Source: Chloroflexia bacterium (GTDB taxonomy: Bacteria; Chloroflexota; Chloroflexia; Thermomicrobiales; JALYUS01). From it: a stretch of 10,720 nt of DNA. The translations under genes and the position numbers were made by a program. Location: NCBI GenBank assembly GCA_025924435.1, contig JAICIL010000146.1, positions 1 through 10,720 on the forward strand, given 5' to 3'. The stretch's first letter is position 1, and every line of letters starts with the position of its first letter. Positions 1 through 5,949 of the stretch are shown piece by piece. Under the pieces are notes generated by a model. That model searched no databases and was not told where the DNA came from. It was given only the letters and a program-made list of their open reading frames with translations.

Positions 1-8
1 AACGCGAT

Positions 9-82
9 GGCGGCGTAGCCAAGTGGCAAGGCATGGGTCTGCAAAACCCTGATCACCGGTTCGAATCCGGTCGCCGCCTCCA
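9..82 (+). tRNA. tRNA-Cys (GCA anticodon)
   Basis: The sequence folds as a complete cloverleaf. The acceptor GGCGGCG (9-15) pairs with CGCCGCC (72-78), followed by discriminator T79 and an encoded CCA (80-82). The T arm is ACCGG-TTCGAAT-CCGGT. The anticodon loop reads CTGCAAA, giving anticodon GCA for cysteine codons. The anticodon stem is GGGT/ACCC with a T-T at its outer end. The gene lies 26 bp before the Nudix gene and no terminator is visible between them, so read-through is possible. Its promoter lies outside the window. Confidence 0.96.
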
Positions 83-95
83 TCCATCCCGCACG

Positions 96-101
96 AAAGG
101 A
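96..101 (+). promoter_or_regulatory. Shine-Dalgarno site of the Nudix gene
   Basis: AAAGGA lies 7 nt before the ATG at 109 and supports that start codon. Confidence 0.6.
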
Positions 102-108
102 TGCCCCC

Positions 109-684
109 ATGACCGACGCGGACGCCTCCTCGCCGGATACGCTGCTGCATAGCGAGACCGTCCACCGGGGGAAACTGCTCACCGTGCGCGTGGACACCGT
201 CCGCCTCGCGTCGGGCCGCGAGACAGGGCGGGAAGTCGTCGTCCATCCCGGCGCGATCGCCCTCGTGCCGCTGCTCGATGACGGGCGGGTCGTGCTCGTG
301 CGGCAGTGGCGGCACGCGGTCGGCAAAATGCTCCTCGAAGTACCGGCGGGGACGCGCGAGCCGGATGAGCCGCCGGAGCGGACGGCCGCGCGCGAACTGA
401 CCGAGGAGACGGGCTACACCGCCGATCGAATTATCCCGCTGGGCGCGTTCTTCACGGCCCCCGGCTTCTCCACCGAGGAGATTCACACCTTTCTCGCGGT
501 TGGCCTGCACGCCGGGGCCGCGACGCCGGAAGATGACGAGGGCATCACGCTCGAACATCTCGCCCTCGCCGACGCGCCCGCCGCCATCGCGCGCGGCGAC
601 CTCCACGACGCCAAGAGCATCGCCGCCCTCTTCATGGCGCAGCACCACCTCGACACGCATCCCAACGACCGACCAGGGAAATAA
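109..684 (+). CDS. Nudix hydrolase, ADP-ribose pyrophosphatase type
   Basis: Likely cytoplasmic hydrolase that splits ADP-ribose (or a related nucleoside diphosphate sugar) into AMP and ribose 5-phosphate. The protein has 191 residues. A complete Nudix box, G-x5-E-x7-R-E-L-x-E-E-x-G-Y, spans residues 81-103, with the Mg-binding glutamates in RELTEETG. The N-terminal part (VHRGKLLTVRVDTVRL, then VVHPGAIALVPLLDDGRVVLVRQWR) and the post-box segment GAFFTAPGFSTEEIH are typical of the NudF/ADPRase subfamily, where a proline or similar motif after the box helps recognise ADP-ribose. Length is usual for that group. The start is set by AAAGGA just upstream. It converges with the SDR gene, and its stop codon overlaps the first base of an inverted-repeat element. 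The substrate is inferred from subfamily resemblance only. Confidence 0.92.
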   Translation: MTDADASSPDTLLHSETVHRGKLLTVRVDTVRLASGRETGREVVVHPGAIALVPLLDDGRVVLVRQWRHAVGKMLLEVPAGTREPDEPPERTAARELTEETGYTADRIIPLGAFFTAPGFSTEEIHTFLAVGLHAGAATPEDDEGITLEHLALADAPAAIARGDLHDAKSIAALFMAQHHLDTHPNDRPGK

Positions 685-856
685 TCCGAACCGCCAAGAC
701 GCCAAGCGCGCCAAGAAAGACGAAGCGTAAACGCAGAGATCGCGGAGGACGCGGAGGACACAGAGGGTGGTCTTTTTCCTCTGTGATCTCTGCGTTCTCC
801 GTGCCCTCTGTGCTACGTGCCTTTCTTGGCGCGCTTGGCGTCTTGGCGGTTCGGAT
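684..856. repeat. 173-bp inverted-repeat element with 36-bp perfect arms
   Basis: The arms 684-719 and 821-856 are perfect reverse complements over 36 bp and are built from the repeated word CGCCAAG. The interior continues as an imperfect palindrome: 730-741 pairs with 785-796 (AACGCAGAGATC), and 759-766 with 778-785 (CACAGAGG/CCTCTGTG, 11-nt loop). A 9-bp tandem duplication, GCGGAGGAC, sits at 742-759. The element fills the convergent gap between the Nudix stop (682-684) and the SDR stop (861-863). It has no ORF worth calling and no transposase. It resembles non-autonomous palindromic interspersed repeats and may act as a two-way transcription barrier, although no clear T-tract follows the stems. 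Confidence 0.9.
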
Positions 857-860
857 CCAT

Positions 861-1736
861 CTACGTGCGGCCCGGTTTGTCGCCGAGGAGGCGCTGGATG
901 TCCGAGGCGAAGAGGACTTCGCTGTCGTCCTCCGGCGCGTAGCCGATCACCCGGCGCGCATTGACGAGGCTCCAGAAGGCGCGCGTGTTGCCGGAGATGC
1001 CGTAGAAGACCTGCCACGGGACGCCGTGCGCGTCCTCGATGCGCTCCGTCTCGATGGATTTGATCGTCAGTTGTTGCAGGTCGCGGGCGCTCAGGTATGC
1101 GCCGAGGTCGCGCTTGTACCCCTTCGGGTCGTCCGCGAACTGGTCGGCGTGGATCTCGCGCGGCGCACCGATCCGCAGGTGGACATTCTCGACCTTGCGC
1201 CCCAGTGTGCCCGTCGCGAAGACGAAGCCGAGATGCTCGTAGCTCGCCTTCGCCCACCCGTACCAATTGTCGCTCTTCGGGAAGGTCTCCGGCGTGACCA
1301 CGTCCATCTCTCCGGCGTGGATCAGGCGCTCGTACCAGTCCGCCGCGTGGTTGGACGAGGCGACGACGACCCGCCGCACGTTCTCTTCCATTGCCAGTTG
1401 GAAGACGCGGTACGCCATGTCCACATTCGCGCGCTCCGCCTCGTACGCGGAGCCGGGCGTCAGCCGCGTGGCGCGTTGCGCGCCCGACATCGCCGCGTCC
1501 GGCGACCGATTGAAGGCGAGATGGACGACGGCATCCTGGCCGCGAAAGAAGGGTCGGAGCGTTTCGGGATCGTCCTGGAGGAGATTCGCGGTCCGGACGC
1601 CCTCGACCGGCGTGCCGTCGCCGCGCGTCGGCCGTACGTCAATCAGGGTCAGGTCGTATCGTCCTTGCAGCTCCGGCAACAGCCTACTCGCGACATACCC
1701 CGTCGCGCCGGTGATGAGCACCTTTCGATTCGCCAT
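861..1736 (-). CDS. NAD-dependent epimerase/dehydratase-family SDR, uronate dehydrogenase-like
   Basis: Extended short-chain dehydrogenase of 291 residues with an N-terminal Rossmann fold. The NAD-binding motif GATGYVA is at 10-16, after the strand KVLITG. The acidic residue D33 in TLIDVRP favours NAD over NADP. HLA at 72-74 follows the fourth strand, the active-site serine region VVVASSNH is at 123-130, and the catalytic Y159-x3-K163 is in WYGWAK. ASSNH followed by YG-x-x-K and LRIG (187-190) matches the pattern of uronate dehydrogenases, which oxidise glucuronate or galacturonate to the aldaric lactone. An ordinary sugar-nucleotide epimerase remains possible. The start ATG is preceded by AAAGGA about 11 nt upstream. 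It is transcribed alone, convergent with the Nudix gene, behind a candidate promoter at 1799-1827. Confidence 0.88.
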   Translation of the reverse strand: MANRKVLITGATGYVASRLLPELQGRYDLTLIDVRPTRGDGTPVEGVRTANLLQDDPETLRPFFRGQDAVVHLAFNRSPDAAMSGAQRATRLTPGSAYEAERANVDMAYRVFQLAMEENVRRVVVASSNHAADWYERLIHAGEMDVVTPETFPKSDNWYGWAKASYEHLGFVFATGTLGRKVENVHLRIGAPREIHADQFADDPKGYKRDLGAYLSARDLQQLTIKSIETERIEDAHGVPWQVFYGISGNTRAFWSLVNARRVIGYAPEDDSEVLFASDIQRLLGDKPGRT

Positions 1737-1798
1737 CTGATCGGGTTCCTTTCCGTTGGAGCAATTCGCATAGCCGATGAGGATAGCACGCCCTACGT

Positions 1799-1827
1799 AT
1801 GATACTCGAACACGACCGCGCGGACAG
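1799..1827 (-). promoter_or_regulatory. Candidate sigma70-type promoter for the SDR gene
   Basis: On the minus strand TATCAT (1799-1804, 5 of 6 to the -10 consensus) lies 17 bp after CTGTCC (1822-1827, a weak -35). It would give a leader of about 55 nt before the ATG at 1736. Prediction by eye. Confidence 0.4.
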
Positions 1828-1842
1828 GAAAGAGAAGATGGG

Positions 1843-1862
1843 GGCAGGCTTTCCAGCCTGCC
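1843..1862. repeat. Short perfect hairpin, 8-bp stem and 4-nt loop
   Basis: GGCAGGCT (1843-1850) pairs with AGCCTGCC (1855-1862) around a TTCC loop. It lies 20 bp past the stop of the unknown gene at 1883-2983. On that gene's strand only a loose pyrimidine stretch follows, not a proper T-tract, so it is a possible 3'-end structure or an interspersed palindrome rather than a sure terminator. Confidence 0.6.
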
Positions 1863-1882
1863 GCGTGCGGGGGAACCGGAAG

Positions 1883-2983
1883 CTATGCGGGGAGGACGAT
1901 GGTGCGGCGGTTGCCGAGCACCGGCAGCGTATCCGTCTTGCCGGCAATAATGCGGAACGCGGGCACGATGCGGAACCGTCCGCCAATCGGCGCCGGAAAG
2001 TTCGCGAGATAGGTCCGCACGGTGTCGGCGTCCGGCAGTGCCCGCTTGGCGCCGAGGACGACGGCCTGCGCGACGCGCTCCGCGCCGTGCGTGCCGAGGA
2101 TGATGATCTCGGCGGGCGCGCCCTCGCGGTCGTCCAGGGCGAGCACGTCATCCATGTGATAGATGCCCTTCGGCTCCGGCATTTCGATCCCCGCGCCGCT
2201 GATCCGGTCGAGGGACCAAACCGCCTCCGCGAAGAGCGCGGCATGGTTGGTCGCCGGTACGGAAACGGGCTTCGCGGGGGCATGAATGCGCGTTCGTGGC
2301 GCTGCGATTGGCGCCGCCGCTGCCGGTGCGCGATGGGATCGGTGATGGCGGGGGCGCAGCGAGACCGGCTGGGTCGCCGCGAACTCGGCGGCAACCTCCG
2401 GGTCGAGGAGGGCGCGCGTCGTCTTCGCCGCCGTGCCGATCGTCGTCGCGACGCCGCGCACGACGTGGAAGCCATTGCGCAGCACCAATCGCTCGCTCGC
2501 GCCATCGCCGAGCAGCGCATCCACGAGGTTGGTGAGCGGCTGGAAGGGTTCGAGCAGTTGGGCGAGGGTCTGGGTCAGCACCTGCGTCTTGGTCGAGCGC
2601 GCGGAGAGTTTCGCGTCCACCGCGATGGCGGCGGTCGCATCGTTATCCGGCCCGCCGACGAGCACGCCGAGCAGGACCATGTCGGGGTTGGTGATGCCGC
2701 GCCAGTTGTACCACCCCGCGAAGGTCTCATCCTCCGCGAGATTCAGGACATGCGTGACCGCCAGGCGCTCGTGCGCGTCGAGCGGGATCGTCTGACCGAT
2801 GAATGCCTGAAGCCCCTGCGCGACTTCGCGCTCCCACGCGGCGGATGCGCGGGCAATCTCCGCGTGTTCCGCGCGCGTGCGCGTCGGGGTGTGAGTTCGC
2901 GACGATACGGGAAGGGAACGAGACGCGGTGCGCCGGGGGCTGGTGGAACGTGTGGCTGAACTATGATGAACGTATGAGCGCAT
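1883..2983 (-). CDS. Unknown protein with a PD-(D/E)XK-like core and a separate C-terminal domain
   Basis: I do not recognise the family. From the ATG at 2983 the protein has 366 residues. Residues 1-37 are rich in S, T and R and poorly structured. Residues about 38-205 form a compact domain containing NPDMVLL at 99-105 and AIAVDAKLSA at 118-127, followed by a Q- and L-rich helix (TQVLTQTLAQLLEPF). A PD, then a hydrophobic strand, then D-A-K about 22 residues later is the spacing of PD-(D/E)XK nucleases, and RmuC proteins also have PD...VDAK/VDSK. A basic and alanine/proline-rich linker spans about 210-242, and a C-terminal domain of about 120 residues has no motif I know. The frame runs open upstream to 3145, but that extension reads as non-coding and overlaps a promoter-like site, so I prefer 2983. 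Nuclease activity is inference. Confidence 0.7.
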   Translation of the reverse strand: MRSYVHHSSATRSTSPRRTASRSLPVSSRTHTPTRTRAEHAEIARASAAWEREVAQGLQAFIGQTIPLDAHERLAVTHVLNLAEDETFAGWYNWRGITNPDMVLLGVLVGGPDNDATAAIAVDAKLSARSTKTQVLTQTLAQLLEPFQPLTNLVDALLGDGASERLVLRNGFHVVRGVATTIGTAAKTTRALLDPEVAAEFAATQPVSLRPRHHRSHRAPAAAAPIAAPRTRIHAPAKPVSVPATNHAALFAEAVWSLDRISGAGIEMPEPKGIYHMDDVLALDDREGAPAEIIILGTHGAERVAQAVVLGAKRALPDADTVRTYLANFPAPIGGRFRIVPAFRIIAGKTDTLPVLGNRRTIVLPA

Positions 2984-3006
2984 ACAACCTGTCTGTCTGT
3001 CGGCGC

Positions 3007-3022
3007 GCGGCACACCTGCCGC
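3007..3022 (-). other. Hairpin in the 5' leader of the unknown gene
   Basis: A 6-bp stem, GCGGCA/TGCCGC, encloses a 4-nt loop 23 bp upstream of the ATG at 2983. Three copies of CTGT on + (2989-3000; ACAG on the transcript strand) lie between it and the start. No riboswitch class is recognised and the structure could be chance at this GC content. Confidence 0.35.
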
Positions 3023-3082
3023 ACCCACTCGCGCTGGAAGAAAAGAAACCGACGCGGGCAGCGAACCGCTCGTATCATTGCT

Positions 3083-3111
3083 AGTATCGCATAGTTTTGC
3101 CGCTGGCACAA
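3083..3111 (-). promoter_or_regulatory. Candidate promoter for the unknown gene
   Basis: On the minus strand TTGTGC (3106-3111) is followed after 17 bp by GATACT (3083-3088). Matches to consensus are 3 of 6 and 4 of 6. The site lies in the 174-bp gap after the amidohydrolase gene and in an AT-richer patch, which supports separate transcription and the start at 2983 rather than 3145. Confidence 0.4.
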
Positions 3112-3157
3112 GGTTTTCCGCCGGATACGCCCCGCCCGCTTTCATTCCGTGCAGCGT

Positions 3158-4105
3158 TCAACCGCGCCGGAGGAGGCGGAGCGCGTTGCCGCCGCGCACT
3201 GCATCGCGTGCTTCGGCACTCAGACCGGCCGCATTCAGGGCGCGATTCACCGTCGCGTTTGTCGGGATCGGCGTGATCGGCCAGTCGCTGCCGACGAGCA
3301 GATGATCCGCCCCCAGTGTCGCGACGGCGAAGCGGATCGTGTCGGCATCGAATCCCATCGTATCAACGAAGAGGCGCTTGATGGCCGCGCTCGGCGGCGG
3401 TTCGGGCGGCTCGCCTCGCCCGCCCTCGTGGTCGAGCATCCCAGCGAACAGGAGGATGGATGCCGCCATCATCGGGATGACGACACGCAACGACGGGAGC
3501 GCGTCCAGCGTGCCGTTGCGGACGAGCGACAGCACGCTCGCCGCCGCCTCCGTCCCGCGCGCCATCAGAATGCCGACCTGCCCGTGCGGCGCGAGATGCG
3601 CCGTGTACCCCGCAGGACTGACCGGATGGACGAAGACCGGCACGCCGAGCGACGCTGCTGCTTCCAGCACGGCCCGGCACTCCGGCGCGTCGAGGAATTG
3701 CTCGCCCCGCGCGCAATCGAGGCAGATGCCGCCGAGGCCGAGCGCGACGATCGCCCGCTCCACTTCGCGGGCGGCGATGTCGCCGCCGAACGGGTCAATC
3801 GCCGCCAGCGCGAGCAGGCGATCGGGATGCTCCGCGACGAGGTCGGCGAAGCGGTCGTTGATCCGCGCGCTCAGGGCGACGGGCGGTTCCGCGCCCGGCC
3901 CGGCGAGTGTGCTGAGCGGCGCGCTGAGCACTTTCATGTCAATGCCCGCCGCGTCCATCGCCGCCAGTTGCGCGTCAATGTCCGTCAAGAGCGCCCGCGC
4001 CCGCGCGAATGCCGCGCTGAAGCCGGGCGGCGTCTCCGTCGGAAACCACACCGGGTCGTAGTAGTGGCTGTGGAAATCAACGAGCCGTCCCTGCCGCGCC
4101 GCCAC
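3158..4105 (-). CDS. Amidohydrolase_2/ACMSD-type TIM-barrel protein, one catalytic His replaced
   Basis: Predicted metal-dependent TIM-barrel hydrolase or decarboxylase of 315 residues, cytoplasmic. VDFHSHYY (9-16) gives the strand-1 H-x-H metal ligands H12 and H14. VFVHP supplies H160. GSDWP (272-276) supplies the barrel-end aspartate D274. The C-terminal NALRLLR is usual for the family. In ACMSD and gamma-resorcylate decarboxylase relatives the segment after strand 6 reads like VIPHGGGAIP; here it reads VVIPMMAASI (208-217), with M212 where the histidine is expected. The protein may have altered chemistry or be inactive. The start is GTG with AAGGGGAG only 3 nt upstream, and no better start is present. 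It follows the M20 gene by 62 bp and is probably co-transcribed with it. The substrate cannot be named. Confidence 0.85.
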   Translation of the reverse strand: MAARQGRLVDFHSHYYDPVWFPTETPPGFSAAFARARALLTDIDAQLAAMDAAGIDMKVLSAPLSTLAGPGAEPPVALSARINDRFADLVAEHPDRLLALAAIDPFGGDIAAREVERAIVALGLGGICLDCARGEQFLDAPECRAVLEAAASLGVPVFVHPVSPAGYTAHLAPHGQVGILMARGTEAAASVLSLVRNGTLDALPSLRVVIPMMAASILLFAGMLDHEGGRGEPPEPPPSAAIKRLFVDTMGFDADTIRFAVATLGADHLLVGSDWPITPIPTNATVNRALNAAGLSAEARDAVRGGNALRLLRRG

Positions 4106-4130
4106 GTGCTCCCCTTCGCTCGATCTTCGA

Positions 4131-4156
4131 TGGTGGCGGGATTCAGCCCGCCACCA
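4131..4156. repeat. Perfect hairpin, 10-bp stem and 6-nt loop
   Basis: TGGTGGCGGG (4131-4140) pairs exactly with CCCGCCACCA (4147-4156) around ATTCAG. It sits in the 62-bp gap between the M20 gene stop and the next gene's start on the minus strand. No T-tract follows on either strand, so an mRNA-stabilising or attenuating structure, or an interspersed palindromic repeat, fits better than a Rho-independent terminator. Confidence 0.75.
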
Positions 4157-4167
4157 CCGGGGTATGG

Positions 4168-5367
4168 CTAGCCCGCGTTCTCGTTCAGGTAGCGCAACGC
4201 CGCGCCGACCATCACCTCGACGCCGATGGAGAGGGCGCGCTCGTCGAAGTCGAACTTCGGGTGGTGGTGGCCCCAGATTTTGCCCGCGTCCGGGTTGTTC
4301 GTGCCGACGAAGAAGTAGCAGCCGGGCACGCGCGCCGTGAACTCCGAGTAGTCCTCGCTCGGCATCAGCGGCGGCCCCGGCTTGACATGCTCCGCGCCGA
4401 CCGCGTCCGCCGCCGCCGCGCGGACGAGATCGGCCATGTGCGGGTCATTCATGACGGGTTTTCCGTACCGCCGGTAGTCAACGGTCGCGGTTGCCCGGAA
4501 GGATTCGGCGATGCCCTGCACGAGTTGCGGGAACCGCTCCGCGACGTAATCGCCGACGGCCGGATCGAAGAAGCGCACCGTGCCGCTGAATGTCGCGGCG
4601 TCCGCGATCACATTCCCGGCGGTGCCGCCCGCGTGGAACGTCCCGGTAGTCACGACGACCGACTTCAGCGGCTCGACTTCGCGGCTGTTCAGCACCTGCA
4701 GGTTCGTGATAATCGTCGCGCCGACGAGCAGCGCGTCAACCGTCGTATGCGGTTCGGCCCCGTGGCCGCCCTTCCCCTGCACCGTGACGCGAAAGCCGTT
4801 CGCGCCGGACATCGCCGCGCCGGTGATGACGACGACATCGTTGAGCGGGAAGCCCTGCCAGAGATGGAGGCCGATGGTCGCGTCCACGGTCGGGTTCTCC
4901 ATGATGCCGTCCGCCATCATCGCCCGCGCGCCGCCGCCGCCCTCCTCGGCGGGCTGGAAACAGAAGACGACGGTGCCGTGCAGCTCCTCCCGGCGGCGGG
5001 CGAGGATGCGCGCCGTGGTGAGCAGGATCGAAGTATGCCCGTCGTGGCCGCAGGCGTGCATCTTGCCCGCGTTCTGGGAGCGGAATTCCAGGTCGGTCTC
5101 TTCCTCGATCGGCAGCGCGTCCATATCCGCGCGGATGAGCAAGGTCTTGCCGGGCTTGCCGCCTTTCAAAACACCCTTCACACCCGACCGACCGATGCCC
5201 GTCACGACCGTGTCGAGGTCCAGCGCGCGCAGGCGCTCGGCGACGATGCCGGCGGTGCGCTCGACATCGAAACCGACCTCCGGGTGCATGTGGAGATCGC
5301 GCCGCGTCGCGACCAATTCCGGCTCCCACTCCGCGACCTCGTCCCGCACATTCAGTGTCGTCGCCAT
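4168..5367 (-). CDS. M20D-family metallo-amidohydrolase (N-acyl amino acid / hippurate / IAA-amino acid hydrolase type)
   Basis: Cytoplasmic metalloenzyme of 399 residues expected to hydrolyse an amide bond releasing a free amino acid from an N-acyl or N-aryl conjugate. Seen in order: RRDLHMHPEVGFD (22-34); LLIRADMDALPI (76-87); the metal motif ACGHDGH with C106 and H108; FQPAEEGGGG (137-146) with the general base and metal glutamates E141 and E142; H168 in GLHLW; the dimerisation-domain motif GKGGHGAEPH (198-207); and GHHHP (366-370) carrying the C-terminal metal histidine. All ligands of the M20D dinuclear site are present. The frame extends to a GTG at 5382, but GGAGGG placed about 4 nt before the ATG at 5367 decides the start. 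It follows the zinc-motif gene by 31 bp. The exact substrate is unknown; many homologues are just called amidohydrolase. Confidence 0.93.
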   Translation of the reverse strand: MATTLNVRDEVAEWEPELVATRRDLHMHPEVGFDVERTAGIVAERLRALDLDTVVTGIGRSGVKGVLKGGKPGKTLLIRADMDALPIEEETDLEFRSQNAGKMHACGHDGHTSILLTTARILARRREELHGTVVFCFQPAEEGGGGARAMMADGIMENPTVDATIGLHLWQGFPLNDVVVITGAAMSGANGFRVTVQGKGGHGAEPHTTVDALLVGATIITNLQVLNSREVEPLKSVVVTTGTFHAGGTAGNVIADAATFSGTVRFFDPAVGDYVAERFPQLVQGIAESFRATATVDYRRYGKPVMNDPHMADLVRAAAADAVGAEHVKPGPPLMPSEDYSEFTARVPGCYFFVGTNNPDAGKIWGHHHPKFDFDERALSIGVEVMVGAALRYLNENAG

Positions 5368-5398
5368 GCATCCCTCCGCCACGTCGCTCGCTGATCGG

Positions 5399-5860
5399 TC
5401 ATTCGTCCGTTGTCCCGCTGATCCGCCGTGCCCGCTGCTTCATCACTTCCTCGTCGAGCGCGCGCTGCACGCCGTCCGGATCGTCGCGATAGCAGGCGAG
5501 ATGGAAAGTCGTCGCGACGAGCGGCCCGTCCACCATGCCCGGATGCATCGCCTCGATCAGGTTGAGATAGTCCTTGTCGGCAATCGGGTCGCCGCAGAGG
5601 CAGCACCGTTCGAGTGGCAACAGCGCGTCGAGGTCGTCTTCATCGCCGCCGACCGCCGCGCCGAGCAGCGCCGCCACATCCGACGGGTTGAGATGTTCGG
5701 CGCAGTGCGGATGGGCGGTCAGCGTGCCGATGATCGCGCCGCTCTCGTCTTCGGCGGCGATATTGACGTACTCGGTACCGTGGGGGATTGCCGCGCCGCA
5801 AATATCGCAGGTGGCGGCATGTTCCGGTGTGTAGTCGAATGGATTCGTCCGGTATTCCAT
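5399..5860 (-). CDS. Small acidic protein with a duplicated CxxC/HxxC zinc-binding motif
   Basis: Unrecognised protein of 153 residues. Two similar halves are visible. The first has C18-x2-C21, then 28 residues, then H50-x2-C53. The second has C86-x2-C89, then 30 residues, then H120-x2-C123. Each opens with CxxCG, an isoleucine and a Y-x-N (CDICGAAIP...YVN and CCLCGDPI...YLN), so they look like tandem copies of one zinc-ribbon or treble-clef unit, with ligand pattern CCHC as in LIM-type fingers. An acidic linker (GDEDDLDALL) separates them. There is no signal peptide or membrane segment. It heads the putative operon with the two amidohydrolases and is divergent from mtnP across 89 bp. No Shine-Dalgarno precedes the ATG, and a -10-like TACACT sits 6 nt upstream. 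Role unknown. Confidence 0.82.
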   Translation of the reverse strand: MEYRTNPFDYTPEHAATCDICGAAIPHGTEYVNIAAEDESGAIIGTLTAHPHCAEHLNPSDVAALLGAAVGGDEDDLDALLPLERCCLCGDPIADKDYLNLIEAMHPGMVDGPLVATTFHLACYRDDPDGVQRALDEEVMKQRARRISGTTDE

Positions 5861-5866
5861 TGCGGT

Positions 5867-5872
5867 AGTGTA
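5867..5872 (-). promoter_or_regulatory. Candidate -10 box giving a leaderless transcript
   Basis: On the minus strand TACACT fits the TANNNT -10 form and ends 6 nt before the ATG at 5860, so transcription would start at or next to the start codon. No Shine-Dalgarno is present in the remaining spacer. The possible -35 (TCAACG, 5890-5895) is weak and overlaps the mtnP -35. Confidence 0.4.
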
Positions 5873-5891
5873 TCACACCCCTCCGGCGGCG

Positions 5892-5920
5892 TTGACACCG
5901 GGGGGCGGCGCGCGTACCCT
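5892..5920 (+). promoter_or_regulatory. Sigma70-type promoter for mtnP and the downstream operon
   Basis: A perfect TTGACA (5892-5897) is followed after exactly 17 bp by TACCCT (5915-5920). The predicted transcription start near 5927 leaves a leader of about 23 nt that contains the mtnP ribosome site GGAGGG (5937-5942). This is the strongest promoter match in the window. Confidence 0.62.
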
Positions 5921-5949
5921 CATCGCGGGCGCACACGGAGGGCGATGGG

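Noticed and set aside
684..856. CRISPR-like array from the repeated CGCCAAG words
   Set aside because: The repeats form inverted arms, not regularly spaced direct repeats with unique spacers, and no cas gene is present.
783..1802. 339-codon plus-strand frame over the SDR gene
   Set aside because: It is antisense to the SDR with all its motifs; the product is arginine- and aspartate-rich without domains, a by-product of GC-biased third positions.
1799..2959. 386-codon plus-strand frame opposite the unknown gene
   Set aside because: Low-complexity R/G/E-rich translation with no motif or ribosome site; the minus frame contains a plausible folded protein.
2989..3000. CTGT tetranucleotide tract as a phase-variation microsatellite
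   Set aside because: Only three copies, and outside the coding region; too short to expect slippage.
3149..4171. 340-codon plus-strand frame opposite the amidohydrolase
   Set aside because: The minus frame carries H-x-H, FVHP and GSDWP motifs; this one is an R-rich shadow.
5368..5382. Longer M20 start at GTG 5382
   Set aside because: The GGAGGG site lies inside this extension and is correctly placed for the ATG at 5367.
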